Below, piece after piece: positions 43,482-51,826 of a DNA stretch of 64,000 nt (position 1 is the stretch's first letter; the number at the start of each line of letters is the position of its first letter). Made by a program: the position numbers and the translations under genes. This DNA comes from Berkiella sp963829835. Lineage in GTDB: Bacteria; Pseudomonadota; Gammaproteobacteria; Berkiellales; Berkiellaceae. The notes under the pieces were generated by a model. It searched no databases and was not told the DNA's origin. It was given only the letters and a program-made list of their open reading frames with translations. The stretch covers positions 1,426,001 through 1,490,000 of the forward strand of contig CAWHKC010000004.1 of the NCBI GenBank assembly GCA_963829835.1, in the 5' to 3' direction.

Positions 43482-44309
43482 TTAAGAAGCGAATGGCACA
43501 GGGGGGAGAGTTGGATTCTCTGTTAAATCATTTGTTGAAATTTTAAAAAATTTCCTCAATGAATATACTGCAAAATAAAATGGAATGGTACTAAGGATGG
43601 TAACAAGGATTTTAAAAATATATCCTGACAAAATGATAGTAGTAACGGTGGAAAAAGCGTTTTTACCAGGAAGATGCGTTAGAGCATCTGTAAAACAATA
43701 AGCAAATGAGGTCACAATGGTTGAATCAACAAATTGGCTCACTAAGGTTGAAATATTGGAGCGCAACCATAAATGTTTTCCACGCGTTATGTTCTTACAA
43801 AATTGAAATATTTGGACATCTAATAATTGCGCTAAAAGATAAGCAATCATAGAGCCCATAACGCTACCCATAGTGAAAAGACGGATTTGGAAGAAAACAA
43901 AATTAGAATCCGTCACTGCCGGGAGATGGGTTAAGGAATCCAGAGAGACTTGAGGAGGCAAAAAGGCACCAATCCATAGGATAAATAGAATCCATATGTT
44001 AACCCACAAACCCACCCAAACAACTAAATTAGCTCGTTGTTTACCATAAAATTCACATATCAAATCTGTGCAAAGGAAGGTAATCGGGTAAGGTAAAACT
44101 CCCAGGGGTAAGATTACTGGGATATGCCAAGAACCAATAGAAAAGCTAAAGTCCAAAATCCGAGTAAGACCCAACACATTCAGCATGCTCAAGGTTGTTA
44201 GGAACAATCCAGCCAAGGCTATAAAAACTAACTCACGTCTTCTCGCAAGGATAGGAGATTGATGGTCTGTTGAGTTTGTTTGAAAAAGGAAAGCCATGCT
44301 AGAAGCCAT
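43482..44309 (-). CDS. Queuosine precursor transporter (YhhQ/VUT family)
   Basis: The 275-residue membrane protein has about six hydrophobic segments. Family signatures are PLGVLPYPITFLCTDLICEF near residue 70, YGKQRANLVVWVG, and a second half with VSQFVDSTIVTSFAY near residue 190. The family imports preQ0/preQ1 for queuosine tRNA modification. No queuosine gene lies nearby. This branch is slightly longer than E. coli YhhQ (221 residues). Confidence 0.85.
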   Translation of the reverse strand: MASSMAFLFQTNSTDHQSPILARRRELVFIALAGLFLTTLSMLNVLGLTRILDFSFSIGSWHIPVILPLGVLPYPITFLCTDLICEFYGKQRANLVVWVGLWVNIWILFILWIGAFLPPQVSLDSLTHLPAVTDSNFVFFQIRLFTMGSVMGSMIAYLLAQLLDVQIFQFCKNITRGKHLWLRSNISTLVSQFVDSTIVTSFAYCFTDALTHLPGKNAFSTVTTIILSGYIFKILVTILSTIPFYFAVYSLRKFFKISTNDLTENPTLPPVPFAS

Positions 44310-44514
44310 TTAAGTTATCTGAAAGAACTGTAAATGATACCTTGTTAGCTGAGAGAGTACAATTTAAGCAAGATTGATGATTTTGATTAGCCGACAAAAG
44401 GTAAAAGATTTTATTTTTCAACAAATTAGGTGATAATGTAAGAGTTATTTCTAGTTGTTCTTACTTAACGATACGCGTATGCTGAAGGTTGTTTACATAC
44501 AAGGAGGTATACAA

Positions 44515-45123
44515 GTGACGCCTAGCCTTCTCCTTAAAAACCCAAAGATTAAGATGGCCCTATTCGTCATTGGGGGTTGTATACTCGCTTATCTTTTGGC
44601 AGGTAGTTGGTTAAACAATATTCGCACCACTGAGAAAACAATTCATAATCAATGGGTTTCCCTGAAACAAAACTGTGAGCGTCGAGTTCAATTACTGCCT
44701 CAATTTGTGCAATTAATTCAAGTTTATGTACCTCAAGCGCAAGATCTCCAACAGGTTTTAACCAAAACCTTTCAGAACGTTTCCCAATATGCTTTATCTG
44801 AAAAAATCTTGACAGATGAAGGGGCTATGCAAGAATTTATTGTAAACCAAACTGAGGTGACCAAAGCCTTATCTTTTATGGAAATACAATCAAGAAATTA
44901 CCCTGTTCTTGCTCAAAATCGCCAGTTTTTGATGTTAAAAATGGAATTACAATCACTTGAACAGCAAATTGAATACACCGTTGTGATTTTGAATCAAAAT
45001 ATCAATATCTATAATAGTTTTCTGGAAGGTATTCCTCAAAATTGGGTAAATGCGTTGTTCTTGAGAGCAAAGCCTAAGCAGCTATTGCAATTAGCGGCGG
45101 TTAAGAAACAGAAGCAGGAATAG
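44515..45123 (+). CDS. LemA-like membrane protein
   Basis: The GTG at 44515 has a perfect AGGAGG seven bases upstream and is the start; in-frame TTG and ATG codons further up have no ribosome site. The 202-residue product has one N-terminal membrane helix (MALFVIGGCILAYLLAG) and then the LemA helical bundle (NQWVSLKQNCERRVQLLPQF; LNQNINIYNSFLEGIPQN). LemA proteins are small membrane proteins often paired with TPM-domain proteins, as here. Their role is unclear. Confidence 0.78.
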   Translation: MTPSLLLKNPKIKMALFVIGGCILAYLLAGSWLNNIRTTEKTIHNQWVSLKQNCERRVQLLPQFVQLIQVYVPQAQDLQQVLTKTFQNVSQYALSEKILTDEGAMQEFIVNQTEVTKALSFMEIQSRNYPVLAQNRQFLMLKMELQSLEQQIEYTVVILNQNINIYNSFLEGIPQNWVNALFLRAKPKQLLQLAAVKKQKQE

Positions 45124-45290
45124 TTTTAGCGATAAAATAGACATTTCTCTGGATAAACGGCATTCTCATCCCCCTTAACACCACTTTAAGATAAACGCTC
45201 GTTGTAGCAAGACGAGCTTGATTGATAGTTTGTTTGTTAAATAAGTATACTGAGTCCCGAATCTATAAAATAATACGCCCGGGGGACAGA

Positions 45291-46115
45291 ATGCTTTTTA
45301 TCAAACTGAAAAAATGTTTCACTTTTTTCCAGTGGCCTTTGGGGGTTGGTTTGTTTGTATTAAGCAGAGTTCTTTTAATTAATTTCTTTAAAATCGTTAT
45401 GTTAACTTCAATGTTAATTGGCCCACAGTTATGGAGTGCTGTCCATGCCAATGAGGTTTCAACAATACCTTGGGTGATAGATGAGCAACGCATTCTCACT
45501 ACACCAACAACAAATGGCATTACTCAAATTTTAAGCGGTTCAGCTAAAAATCGAGATATCCATGTGAGAGTATTGGTTGTCCGACAAGATGGCGAAAATG
45601 TTAAAGCCATTTTGAAGCAAAAAATAATTGAGTGGAAAAATAAAATACCTAACCATCTAGGTGAGAAGACCGTATTTTTAGTGATTAATACAGCGACTAA
45701 TCAATCTCATATCGTCTTAGGAAATCAAATTCAAAAAACAGATTCCTTAGAAACGAGTTTAGCCCGTATCCAGCAAAAAATGATTGGCCCAGGTCTTGAA
45801 AAAGGACATATTGATAATGCAGTAACACAAGGTGTTGTTGCTTTAACTACCGTTTTAGATCAATGGCCAGAACTAACGTCAAAATCAGTTTTTTATCATA
45901 GCGCAGTATGGTTGCGCGCCCATTATTTGATGCTGCCACTTCAAATTCTCTTTTGGATTTCAATGTTGCTTGGAGGAGCAAAGGTAATCCAAATTTATCT
46001 GCGTCGCCCCAAATGGGATGATATGAGTATCGATCTCGCGGCTGTTGAAGAGAATATGATTCTCAATAGCCACTCCTATCGGCGTCATTTTGGCGTTGAT
46101 CATGAACGCACCTAA
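45291..46115 (+). CDS. TPM-domain-like membrane protein, LemA partner
   Basis: The ATG at 45291 has GGGGGA four bases upstream and gives 274 residues. A hydrophobic stretch (about 15-45) is followed by a periplasmic domain. That domain resembles TPM proteins: RILTTPTTNGITQIL, VRVLVVRQDGENV and KTVFLVINTATNQSHIVLGNQI. A second membrane helix is near residue 215. The usual TPM acidic site (near the start of the domain) looks degraded. Pairing with lemA supports the call. No catalytic activity should be assumed. Confidence 0.6.
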   Translation: MLFIKLKKCFTFFQWPLGVGLFVLSRVLLINFFKIVMLTSMLIGPQLWSAVHANEVSTIPWVIDEQRILTTPTTNGITQILSGSAKNRDIHVRVLVVRQDGENVKAILKQKIIEWKNKIPNHLGEKTVFLVINTATNQSHIVLGNQIQKTDSLETSLARIQQKMIGPGLEKGHIDNAVTQGVVALTTVLDQWPELTSKSVFYHSAVWLRAHYLMLPLQILFWISMLLGGAKVIQIYLRRPKWDDMSIDLAAVEENMILNSHSYRRHFGVDHERT

Positions 46116-46247
46116 TTCAAGAATAATAATAGTTGATTGACTCAAAGTTGAATCTGGCCATTTAGCTATGCCTTAACCCGTGATAATATGAGGTTTCTAG
46201 GGAAGTCGTTGTCCTTGGGCAACAAGATTACAAAAAGGAGAGAGCCA

Positions 46248-46511
46248 ATGTCTAAGGGGCAATCTTTGCAAGACCCATTTCTCAATGCTTTACGTAAAGA
46301 GAAAATTCCCGTTTCCATCTATTTGGTAAATGGTATTAAGTTGCAAGGCCAGGTTGAATCGTTTGATCAATTTGTTGTCTTGCTAAAAAACAGCGTAAGT
46401 CAGATGGTTTACAAGCATGCAATTTCGACGGTTGTACCTGCAAGAAATATCACCAGTAAATTACCACTTATTGGTCAAAATGGTGATGATTTAGTTCCAG
46501 GTAATACTTAA
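46248..46511 (+). CDS. hfq: RNA chaperone Hfq
   Basis: The 87-residue Sm-like protein forms a hexamer that pairs small RNAs with mRNAs. Sm1 is DPFLNALRKEKIPVSIYLVN and Sm2 contains YKHAISTVVP (the conserved YKHA). The ATG at 46248 has GGAGAG upstream; the frame stays open for another 60 bases but without support. The C-terminal tail is short (about 20 residues) compared with E. coli. hflX follows. Confidence 0.96.
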   Translation: MSKGQSLQDPFLNALRKEKIPVSIYLVNGIKLQGQVESFDQFVVLLKNSVSQMVYKHAISTVVPARNITSKLPLIGQNGDDLVPGNT

Positions 46512-46556
46512 AAGCGAAGTCACAGTCTTATTGCTTTTAATGAAGGAGTCAGCATT

Positions 46557-47855
46557 TTGTTTGAGCGGCTTGAGCGCAGTGATCGGGCTGTTCTTGTCCA
46601 CGTTAATTTTCGTTTTCTTTCTGAGCAAGCAGATCTCCCAGAACTCAGCGAATTAACCATTGCAGCAGGATTTACACCGGTTGCTAGTATTACTAGCCTT
46701 CGAGATAAGCCCGATCCTAAATTTTATATTGGGAAAGGAAAATGCGAAGAACTTGTTGAAATGGTTGCAGCTAATCAAGCTAATGTAATCATTTTTAATC
46801 ATGAATTAACACCTTCCCAAGAAAGAAATATAGAGCGTTTAGCGAAATGCCGCGTTCTATCTCGTACTGGTTTAATTTTAGATATTTTTGCAAAACGTGC
46901 TCGTACTTTTGAAGGCAAATTGCAAGTTGAGCTTGCTCAATTAGAACATATGTCGACACGTTTAGTGCGCATATGGACTCACCTTGAACGTCAAAAGGGG
47001 GGGATTGGATTACGCGGAGGACCTGGTGAAACTCAATTAGAAGTCGATAGGCGACTCATTAGAACGCGTATTCAAGCGATTGAAAAGCGTCTTGAGAAAG
47101 TTAAGAGTCAACGCCAGCAAAGTCGCCATGCTCGAAGTCGAGCACAAGTATTAACCATTGCCTTAGTCGGTTATACTAATGCAGGAAAATCAACTTTATT
47201 TAATGCGCTAACAGGCGCTCATGTTTGGGTGGCAAACCAACTATTTGCAACACTTGATCCGACATTACGAAGTATTGAAATTCCCAAATTGGGAAAAGTT
47301 GTTTTAGCAGATACTGTAGGATTTATTAGACAATTACCCCATACCTTAGTGGATGCTTTTAGGGCTACTTTAGAAGAGACAATAGAAGCAGCTTTATTAA
47401 TACATGTTGTTGATGCCAGTGATGAAAAAGTCGAGGATAATATCCACCAAGTGAATCAGGTACTTACAGAAATTGGGGCGCAAGATATTCCTCAGTTATT
47501 AGTTTTTAATAAGACAGATTTATTAGAAAAATCAGAATTTTATCCTGGAAAGACTGAACAAAACAAAGATGGTAAAATAACTAAAATATGGGTGTCTGCC
47601 TTAACTGGTGAGGGCTTAGATTTGCTGCCAGAGGCTTTGCAAGGTAGGCTAAGCATCGATAGGGTGCATGGCGTTTTACATCTTGATGCGATGCAAGGAC
47701 AATTGAGATCACAATTATATTCATTGCATGCTGTAACCCAAGAGACCACAAATGAAGAAGGTGGATGGGATTTGGTTATCAGTATAACAAATTATCAATG
47801 GGAAAAACTTTGTCAACAGCACACAAAGTTACCGCAAGCTTTTACATTAATGTAA
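46557..47855 (+). CDS. hflX: Ribosome-rescue GTPase HflX
   Basis: The 432-residue protein splits stalled or hibernating ribosomes. The N-terminal HflX domain has DPKFYIGKGKCEEL near residue 53 and GPGETQLEVDRRLIR near residue 155. The G domain has G1 (LVGYTNAGKSTLFNAL) near residue 204, G3 (DTVGFI) and G4 (NKTD). The start is a TTG with GGAG at good spacing. It lies between hfq and hflK, the E. coli order. Confidence 0.95.
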   Translation: MFERLERSDRAVLVHVNFRFLSEQADLPELSELTIAAGFTPVASITSLRDKPDPKFYIGKGKCEELVEMVAANQANVIIFNHELTPSQERNIERLAKCRVLSRTGLILDIFAKRARTFEGKLQVELAQLEHMSTRLVRIWTHLERQKGGIGLRGGPGETQLEVDRRLIRTRIQAIEKRLEKVKSQRQQSRHARSRAQVLTIALVGYTNAGKSTLFNALTGAHVWVANQLFATLDPTLRSIEIPKLGKVVLADTVGFIRQLPHTLVDAFRATLEETIEAALLIHVVDASDEKVEDNIHQVNQVLTEIGAQDIPQLLVFNKTDLLEKSEFYPGKTEQNKDGKITKIWVSALTGEGLDLLPEALQGRLSIDRVHGVLHLDAMQGQLRSQLYSLHAVTQETTNEEGGWDLVISITNYQWEKLCQQHTKLPQAFTLM

Positions 47856-47871
47856 ACAAAAGAGGTTAGAC

Positions 47872-49071
47872 ATGTCCTGGAATGAACCCGGTGATCGGGA
47901 TGACAAAGCGAAGAAGAAAGATCCTTGGGGACGACCAGATGAAGAAGGTCCTCCAAACATCGATGAAGCTTTGCGTCAATTACAGCGAAAACTTCGTTCC
48001 TTATTTGGTCAAGGAGATGGTCCGACGACCACTTTTGGAGGAACAAATAAACCCGCTACCAATAAAACATTTGGTTTTACGTTGGCTGGGATTGTTGCCT
48101 TAGTCGTTTATGTCATCAGTGGCATTTATGTTGTAGAACCTGCTGAAGAAGCAGTTGTTTTAAGGCTTGGAAAATATATTGAGACAGTGGGGCCAGGTCC
48201 ACATTGGATTGCGCCGATTATCGAGACCAAAGAAGTATTAAATGTTCAGGAAATTAAAACGACTAAGCATGGCGGTCAGATGCTCACTAAAGATGAAAAT
48301 ATCGTGAGTGCTGAAATAGCGGTGCAATATCGTATTAACGATGCCAAAGATTACCTCTTTAATTTGGTGCAACCTGAAAAAAGTCTGCAACAAGTTTCAG
48401 AAAGTGCTTTGCGTGCTGTGGTGGGTCAATCTACTTTGAATGAAGTATTGACAAGTGGTCGTGGTGAAATAGGCGCGGAAATTCGCAAACAGATCCAACA
48501 AAATTTAAATAATTATAAATCAGGATTAGAAATTTCTGATTTAGCGATGCAACAGACAAAAGCGCCTGAAGAAGTAAAAGCAGCTTTTGATGATGCGATT
48601 AAAGCGCAACAAGATGAAGAACGCCTGGTCAATGAAGCACAGGCTTATTCTCGAAAAATTATACCCATTGCTGAAGGTCGTGCAAAACGTACCTTTGAAG
48701 AAGCCAGAGCGTATAAAGAGAGGGTTATTTTAGAAGCCCAAGGTAAGACGGCAAAATTTGCTGAAATTTTGCCAGAATATAAACGCGCTCCTCAAGTCAC
48801 ACGTGACAGGCTTTTTATTGATACGATGCAAGATGTTTATACCAATACAACGAAGGTTCTTGTCGATGTCGCTGGTGGTAATAATTTAGTGTATTTACCA
48901 TTGGATAAATTAATTGCCCAGAGCAATACCCAATCTTCAACATCCAATGATGAAGAAGAAGCTTCTTCGACTGCTGTTGATAAATCGAACCAAGGAATGA
49001 GTTCCTTGGCCAGAGGACGCCTGCGGCCAACTTATGAGGACGCAGAGCGCCCTCAACGTAATGGAGCATAA
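47872..49071 (+). CDS. hflK: FtsH modulator HflK
   Basis: The 399-residue prohibitin-like protein forms, with HflC, a cage around FtsH in the inner membrane. A Gly/Asp-rich cytoplasmic start (MSWNEPGDRDDKAKKK) precedes one membrane helix near residue 65-82 and a band-7 (SPFH) domain (VEPAEEAVVLRLGKYIETVGPG). A coiled-coil follows with VILEAQG near residue 283. The C-terminal tail is polar. It lies two bases before hflC, so the two are coupled. Confidence 0.95.
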   Translation: MSWNEPGDRDDKAKKKDPWGRPDEEGPPNIDEALRQLQRKLRSLFGQGDGPTTTFGGTNKPATNKTFGFTLAGIVALVVYVISGIYVVEPAEEAVVLRLGKYIETVGPGPHWIAPIIETKEVLNVQEIKTTKHGGQMLTKDENIVSAEIAVQYRINDAKDYLFNLVQPEKSLQQVSESALRAVVGQSTLNEVLTSGRGEIGAEIRKQIQQNLNNYKSGLEISDLAMQQTKAPEEVKAAFDDAIKAQQDEERLVNEAQAYSRKIIPIAEGRAKRTFEEARAYKERVILEAQGKTAKFAEILPEYKRAPQVTRDRLFIDTMQDVYTNTTKVLVDVAGGNNLVYLPLDKLIAQSNTQSSTSNDEEEASSTAVDKSNQGMSSLARGRLRPTYEDAERPQRNGA

Positions 49072-49073
49072 TA

Positions 49074-49997
49074 ATGAGCAGTAAAACCAAAACTTTAACA
49101 ATGGTGGCAATGGCTGTATTGTTGTTATTTGCTGCGTTAAGCTTTTTTATCGTTGAAGAAACTGAACGCGCTATTGTGGTTCGTTTGGGTGATATCATTA
49201 TCGACCCCAAAACGAATGAAGCAGAAGTGTTAATGCCTGGTCTTCAAATGAAAATGCCTCTTATCGATAGTGTGCGATTTTTTGATAAACGAATCCAATC
49301 GCTCGATATTTCTTCCTCGCGCATTCCAACGCAAGAAAAGAAAGAATTGATCGTCGATTTATTTACAAAATGGCGTATTATCGATTTCGCAAAATTTTAC
49401 AATACGACCAATGGTGGTAATAAAAAACGAGCAGAGCAGTTACTGCAAGAAAAAATTGTAGATGGTTTGCGTGGTGAATTTGGGCGACGAAAGCTTAATG
49501 ACGTTGTTTCCCAAGATAGAAGCCAAGTGATGGACAAAATCCGTCATGATGCTAATAATGCTGCCAAAACTTTGGGAGTAGAAGTAGTAGATGCACGCAT
49601 TGTGCGAATCGACTTACCAAAAGAAGTGAGCGAGTCAGTTTTTAATTTAATGCGAACTGAGCGTCAAAGAGTGGCTTCAGAGCACCGGGCACAAGGGCAT
49701 TCACGAGCCGAAGCGATTAGAGCTGATGCTGATGCCAAAGAAATAGTGATAGGTGCAACGGCTGAGAGCTTAGCTGCACAAGTTCGAGGGTCTGGAGATG
49801 CACAAGCAGCTAAGATTTATGCCGATGTTTACAGCCAAGATCCAGAGTTTTACAGCTTTTACCGAAGCTTAGAAGCCTATCGAGAGACATTTAAAGGCAA
49901 AAATGATATGCTAGTAATCAAACCGGATGATGCTTTCTTTAAATATTTCCGACGCAGCTCAGGTCAAGGTAATGTTGCTGGGAATGGTAAAAGTTAG
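49074..49997 (+). CDS. hflC: FtsH modulator HflC
   Basis: The 307-residue partner of HflK has an N-terminal membrane helix (VAMAVLLLFAALSFFIV) and band-7 domain (ERAIVVRLGDIIID). The TERQRVASEHRAQGHSRAEA segment near residue 205 and YADVYSQDPEFYSFYRSL near residue 248 are diagnostic. It is followed by a strong terminator, marking the end of the hfq-hflXKC unit. Confidence 0.95.
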   Translation: MSSKTKTLTMVAMAVLLLFAALSFFIVEETERAIVVRLGDIIIDPKTNEAEVLMPGLQMKMPLIDSVRFFDKRIQSLDISSSRIPTQEKKELIVDLFTKWRIIDFAKFYNTTNGGNKKRAEQLLQEKIVDGLRGEFGRRKLNDVVSQDRSQVMDKIRHDANNAAKTLGVEVVDARIVRIDLPKEVSESVFNLMRTERQRVASEHRAQGHSRAEAIRADADAKEIVIGATAESLAAQVRGSGDAQAAKIYADVYSQDPEFYSFYRSLEAYRETFKGKNDMLVIKPDDAFFKYFRRSSGQGNVAGNGKS

Positions 49998-50040
49998 TAT
50001 ATTTACTTAGGGCATAAAAGCCAATTGAGAAGAGTAAAAG

Positions 50041-50068
50041 CGGGCGCTTTAGCGCCCGGTTCTTTTTT
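50041..50068 (+). terminator. Intrinsic terminator after hflC
   Basis: CGGGCGCT (50041-50048) and AGCGCCCG (50051-50058) form an 8-base GC stem with a TT loop. GTTCTTTTTT follows. It lies 44 bases after the hflC stop. Confidence 0.92.
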
Positions 50069-50078
50069 GGATTGAACA

Positions 50079-50264
50079 ATGTGGAATGATCTTTTTGCAG
50101 CAGCAGCTTTATTATTAGTTTTTGAAGGTATCATGCCTTTTACAAATCCTGCCAGGTGGCGCCATGTAATACGCATGGTGTCTGATCAATCGGATACCGC
50201 GCTCAGGATAATGGGTTTCACCAGCATGCTTGTTGGAGCACTCCTTTTGTATTTGGTTCGATAA
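50079..50264 (+). CDS. DUF2065 small membrane protein (YjeT-like)
   Basis: The 61-residue protein has two hydrophobic helices (LFAAAALLLVFEGIMPF and IMGFTSMLVGALLLYLV) joined by a basic loop with NPARWRHVIRMV. It matches the DUF2065 family, whose member YjeT lies between hflC and purA in E. coli, as here. Function is unknown. It begins just after the terminator, so it belongs to the purA transcript. Confidence 0.85.
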   Translation: MWNDLFAAAALLLVFEGIMPFTNPARWRHVIRMVSDQSDTALRIMGFTSMLVGALLLYLVR

Positions 50265-50303
50265 ACAATCTTCAATGAGATAACAAATGTAGGAAGCCGA
50301 AAA

Positions 50304-51593
50304 ATGGCAAAAACAATGGTGATCCTTGGTGGCCAATGGGGCGATGAAGGTAAAGGTAAAATAGTCGATCTTTTAACAGAAAATGCCAATGTTGTGGTAC
50401 GTTTTCAAGGTGGCCATAACGCTGGCCACACACTTGTGATTGATGGTAATCGACTTGTTTTACATCTAATCCCCTCTGGGATTTTGCATGAAGGTGTCAT
50501 GTGTGTACTAGGGCAAGGGGTCGTGATTTCTCCACAAGCATTGATGGATGAAATTGATTTGTTAAACCAGAAAGGGATCCCTGTTATGGAGCGGTTACGG
50601 GTTAGTAATGCCGCAACGCTGGTTTTACCCTATCACGTAGCCTTAGATAAAGCTCGTGAGCAAGCGCAAGGTGCCAAAGCGGTTGGGACAACCTGTCGTG
50701 GAATCGGGCCTGCTTATGAAGATAAAGTAGCGCGCCGTGCTTTACGGATGGTGGATTTATTATCTCCAACGCAATTTGAGACCAAACTCGATAAAATTTT
50801 GGAATACCATAATTTTGTTTTAACGAATTATTATCATGTGCCACCTGTTGCCAAAGAGCCTATTTTGATCGAGGCAGAAAAAGCGAGAGCTCGACTTTCG
50901 AAAGTAATAATAGATGTGCCAGCGTTCTTAGCAGCAAGCTATGCAGATAATCAAAATATTATTTTTGAAGGGGCTCAAGGAGCACTATTAGACATCGATC
51001 ATGGTACCTATCCTTATGTGACCTCTTCCAATACCACAGCTGGTGGTGTTGCCACAGGAAGCGGTTTTGGTCCACGCTACATTCAAGATATCGTTGGCGT
51101 CACCAAAGCATACTGTACTCGTGTTGGCGGCGGCCCATTTCCAACTGAATTAAAAGATGATATTGGCAAAAAGATTGCAGAAATTGGTAAAGAAGTAGGG
51201 GCCACCACTGGCCGAGCTCGTCGTTGTGGTTGGTTTGACGCCGTTGCTATGCGACGTAGCGCACAAGTGAATAGTATGTCATGGCTTGCCATCACAAAAT
51301 TAGATGTGCTTGATACTCTAAAAGAGATTAAGATTTGTACAGGATATCGTTTTCAAGATAAAGAATGGGACATTCCACCAGTGGATTCAGAAGAACTGGC
51401 GCAATGTGAGCCTGTTTATGAAGTATGGCCTGGTTGGGAGTCAAGCACTCATGGGATTAAAACCTGGGATGCCCTACCATCTGCTGCCAAGAAATATCTT
51501 GAACGTTTATCCCAATTGGTGGGTACGCCCATCGGAATGGTGTCTACGGGCGCGGATCGCCGTGATACCATCATGTTAACCACATTTATGTGA
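50304..51593 (+). CDS. purA: Adenylosuccinate synthetase
   Basis: The 429-residue enzyme makes adenylosuccinate from IMP, aspartate and GTP, the first committed step to AMP. The P-loop-like GGQWGDEGKGKIVD is at residue 8. GHNAGHT near residue 38 and GTTCRGIGPAYEDKVARRA near residue 129 bind IMP. TTGRARRCGWFD near residue 300 binds aspartate. Length is typical. The downstream tRNA is on the opposite strand. Confidence 0.97.
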   Translation: MAKTMVILGGQWGDEGKGKIVDLLTENANVVVRFQGGHNAGHTLVIDGNRLVLHLIPSGILHEGVMCVLGQGVVISPQALMDEIDLLNQKGIPVMERLRVSNAATLVLPYHVALDKAREQAQGAKAVGTTCRGIGPAYEDKVARRALRMVDLLSPTQFETKLDKILEYHNFVLTNYYHVPPVAKEPILIEAEKARARLSKVIIDVPAFLAASYADNQNIIFEGAQGALLDIDHGTYPYVTSSNTTAGGVATGSGFGPRYIQDIVGVTKAYCTRVGGGPFPTELKDDIGKKIAEIGKEVGATTGRARRCGWFDAVAMRRSAQVNSMSWLAITKLDVLDTLKEIKICTGYRFQDKEWDIPPVDSEELAQCEPVYEVWPGWESSTHGIKTWDALPSAAKKYLERLSQLVGTPIGMVSTGADRRDTIMLTTFM

Positions 51594-51634
51594 GTTAATT
51601 AAATTGTTGGTAGATAGTCAAATGGACGAAAAGA

Positions 51635-51721
51635 TGGTGCCGAGGAGAGGACTTGAACCTCCAAGGAGTTTCCTCCACAAGTACCTGAAACTTGCGTGTC
51701 TACCAGTTTCACCACCTCGGC
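51635..51721 (-). tRNA. tRNA-Leu, anticodon CAG
   Basis: The minus-strand RNA has acceptor arms GCCGAGG/CCTCGGC, a D-arm with AAACTGGTAGA, and an anticodon stem CAAGT/ACTTG around the loop TTCAGGT. It has a long class II variable arm and a T-arm with GGTTCAAGTCC. The discriminator is A and the terminal CCA is encoded. The loop gives anticodon CAG, reading CUG. It lies between purA and rnr, opposite to both. Confidence 0.95.
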
Positions 51722-51826
51722 TGCAAAGGATTGTCTATCCCTTGACCTTGACGCACTCAATTCTAGAGCGTAAAGGTTTGAAGGCGGAATCTAACTTGTG
51801 CCAAGCTATATGTCAATATAAGTATT

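Noticed and set aside
44455..44514. Longer starts for the LemA-like gene
   Set aside because: The TTG and ATG upstream lack ribosome sites, while GTG 44515 has a perfect AGGAGG.
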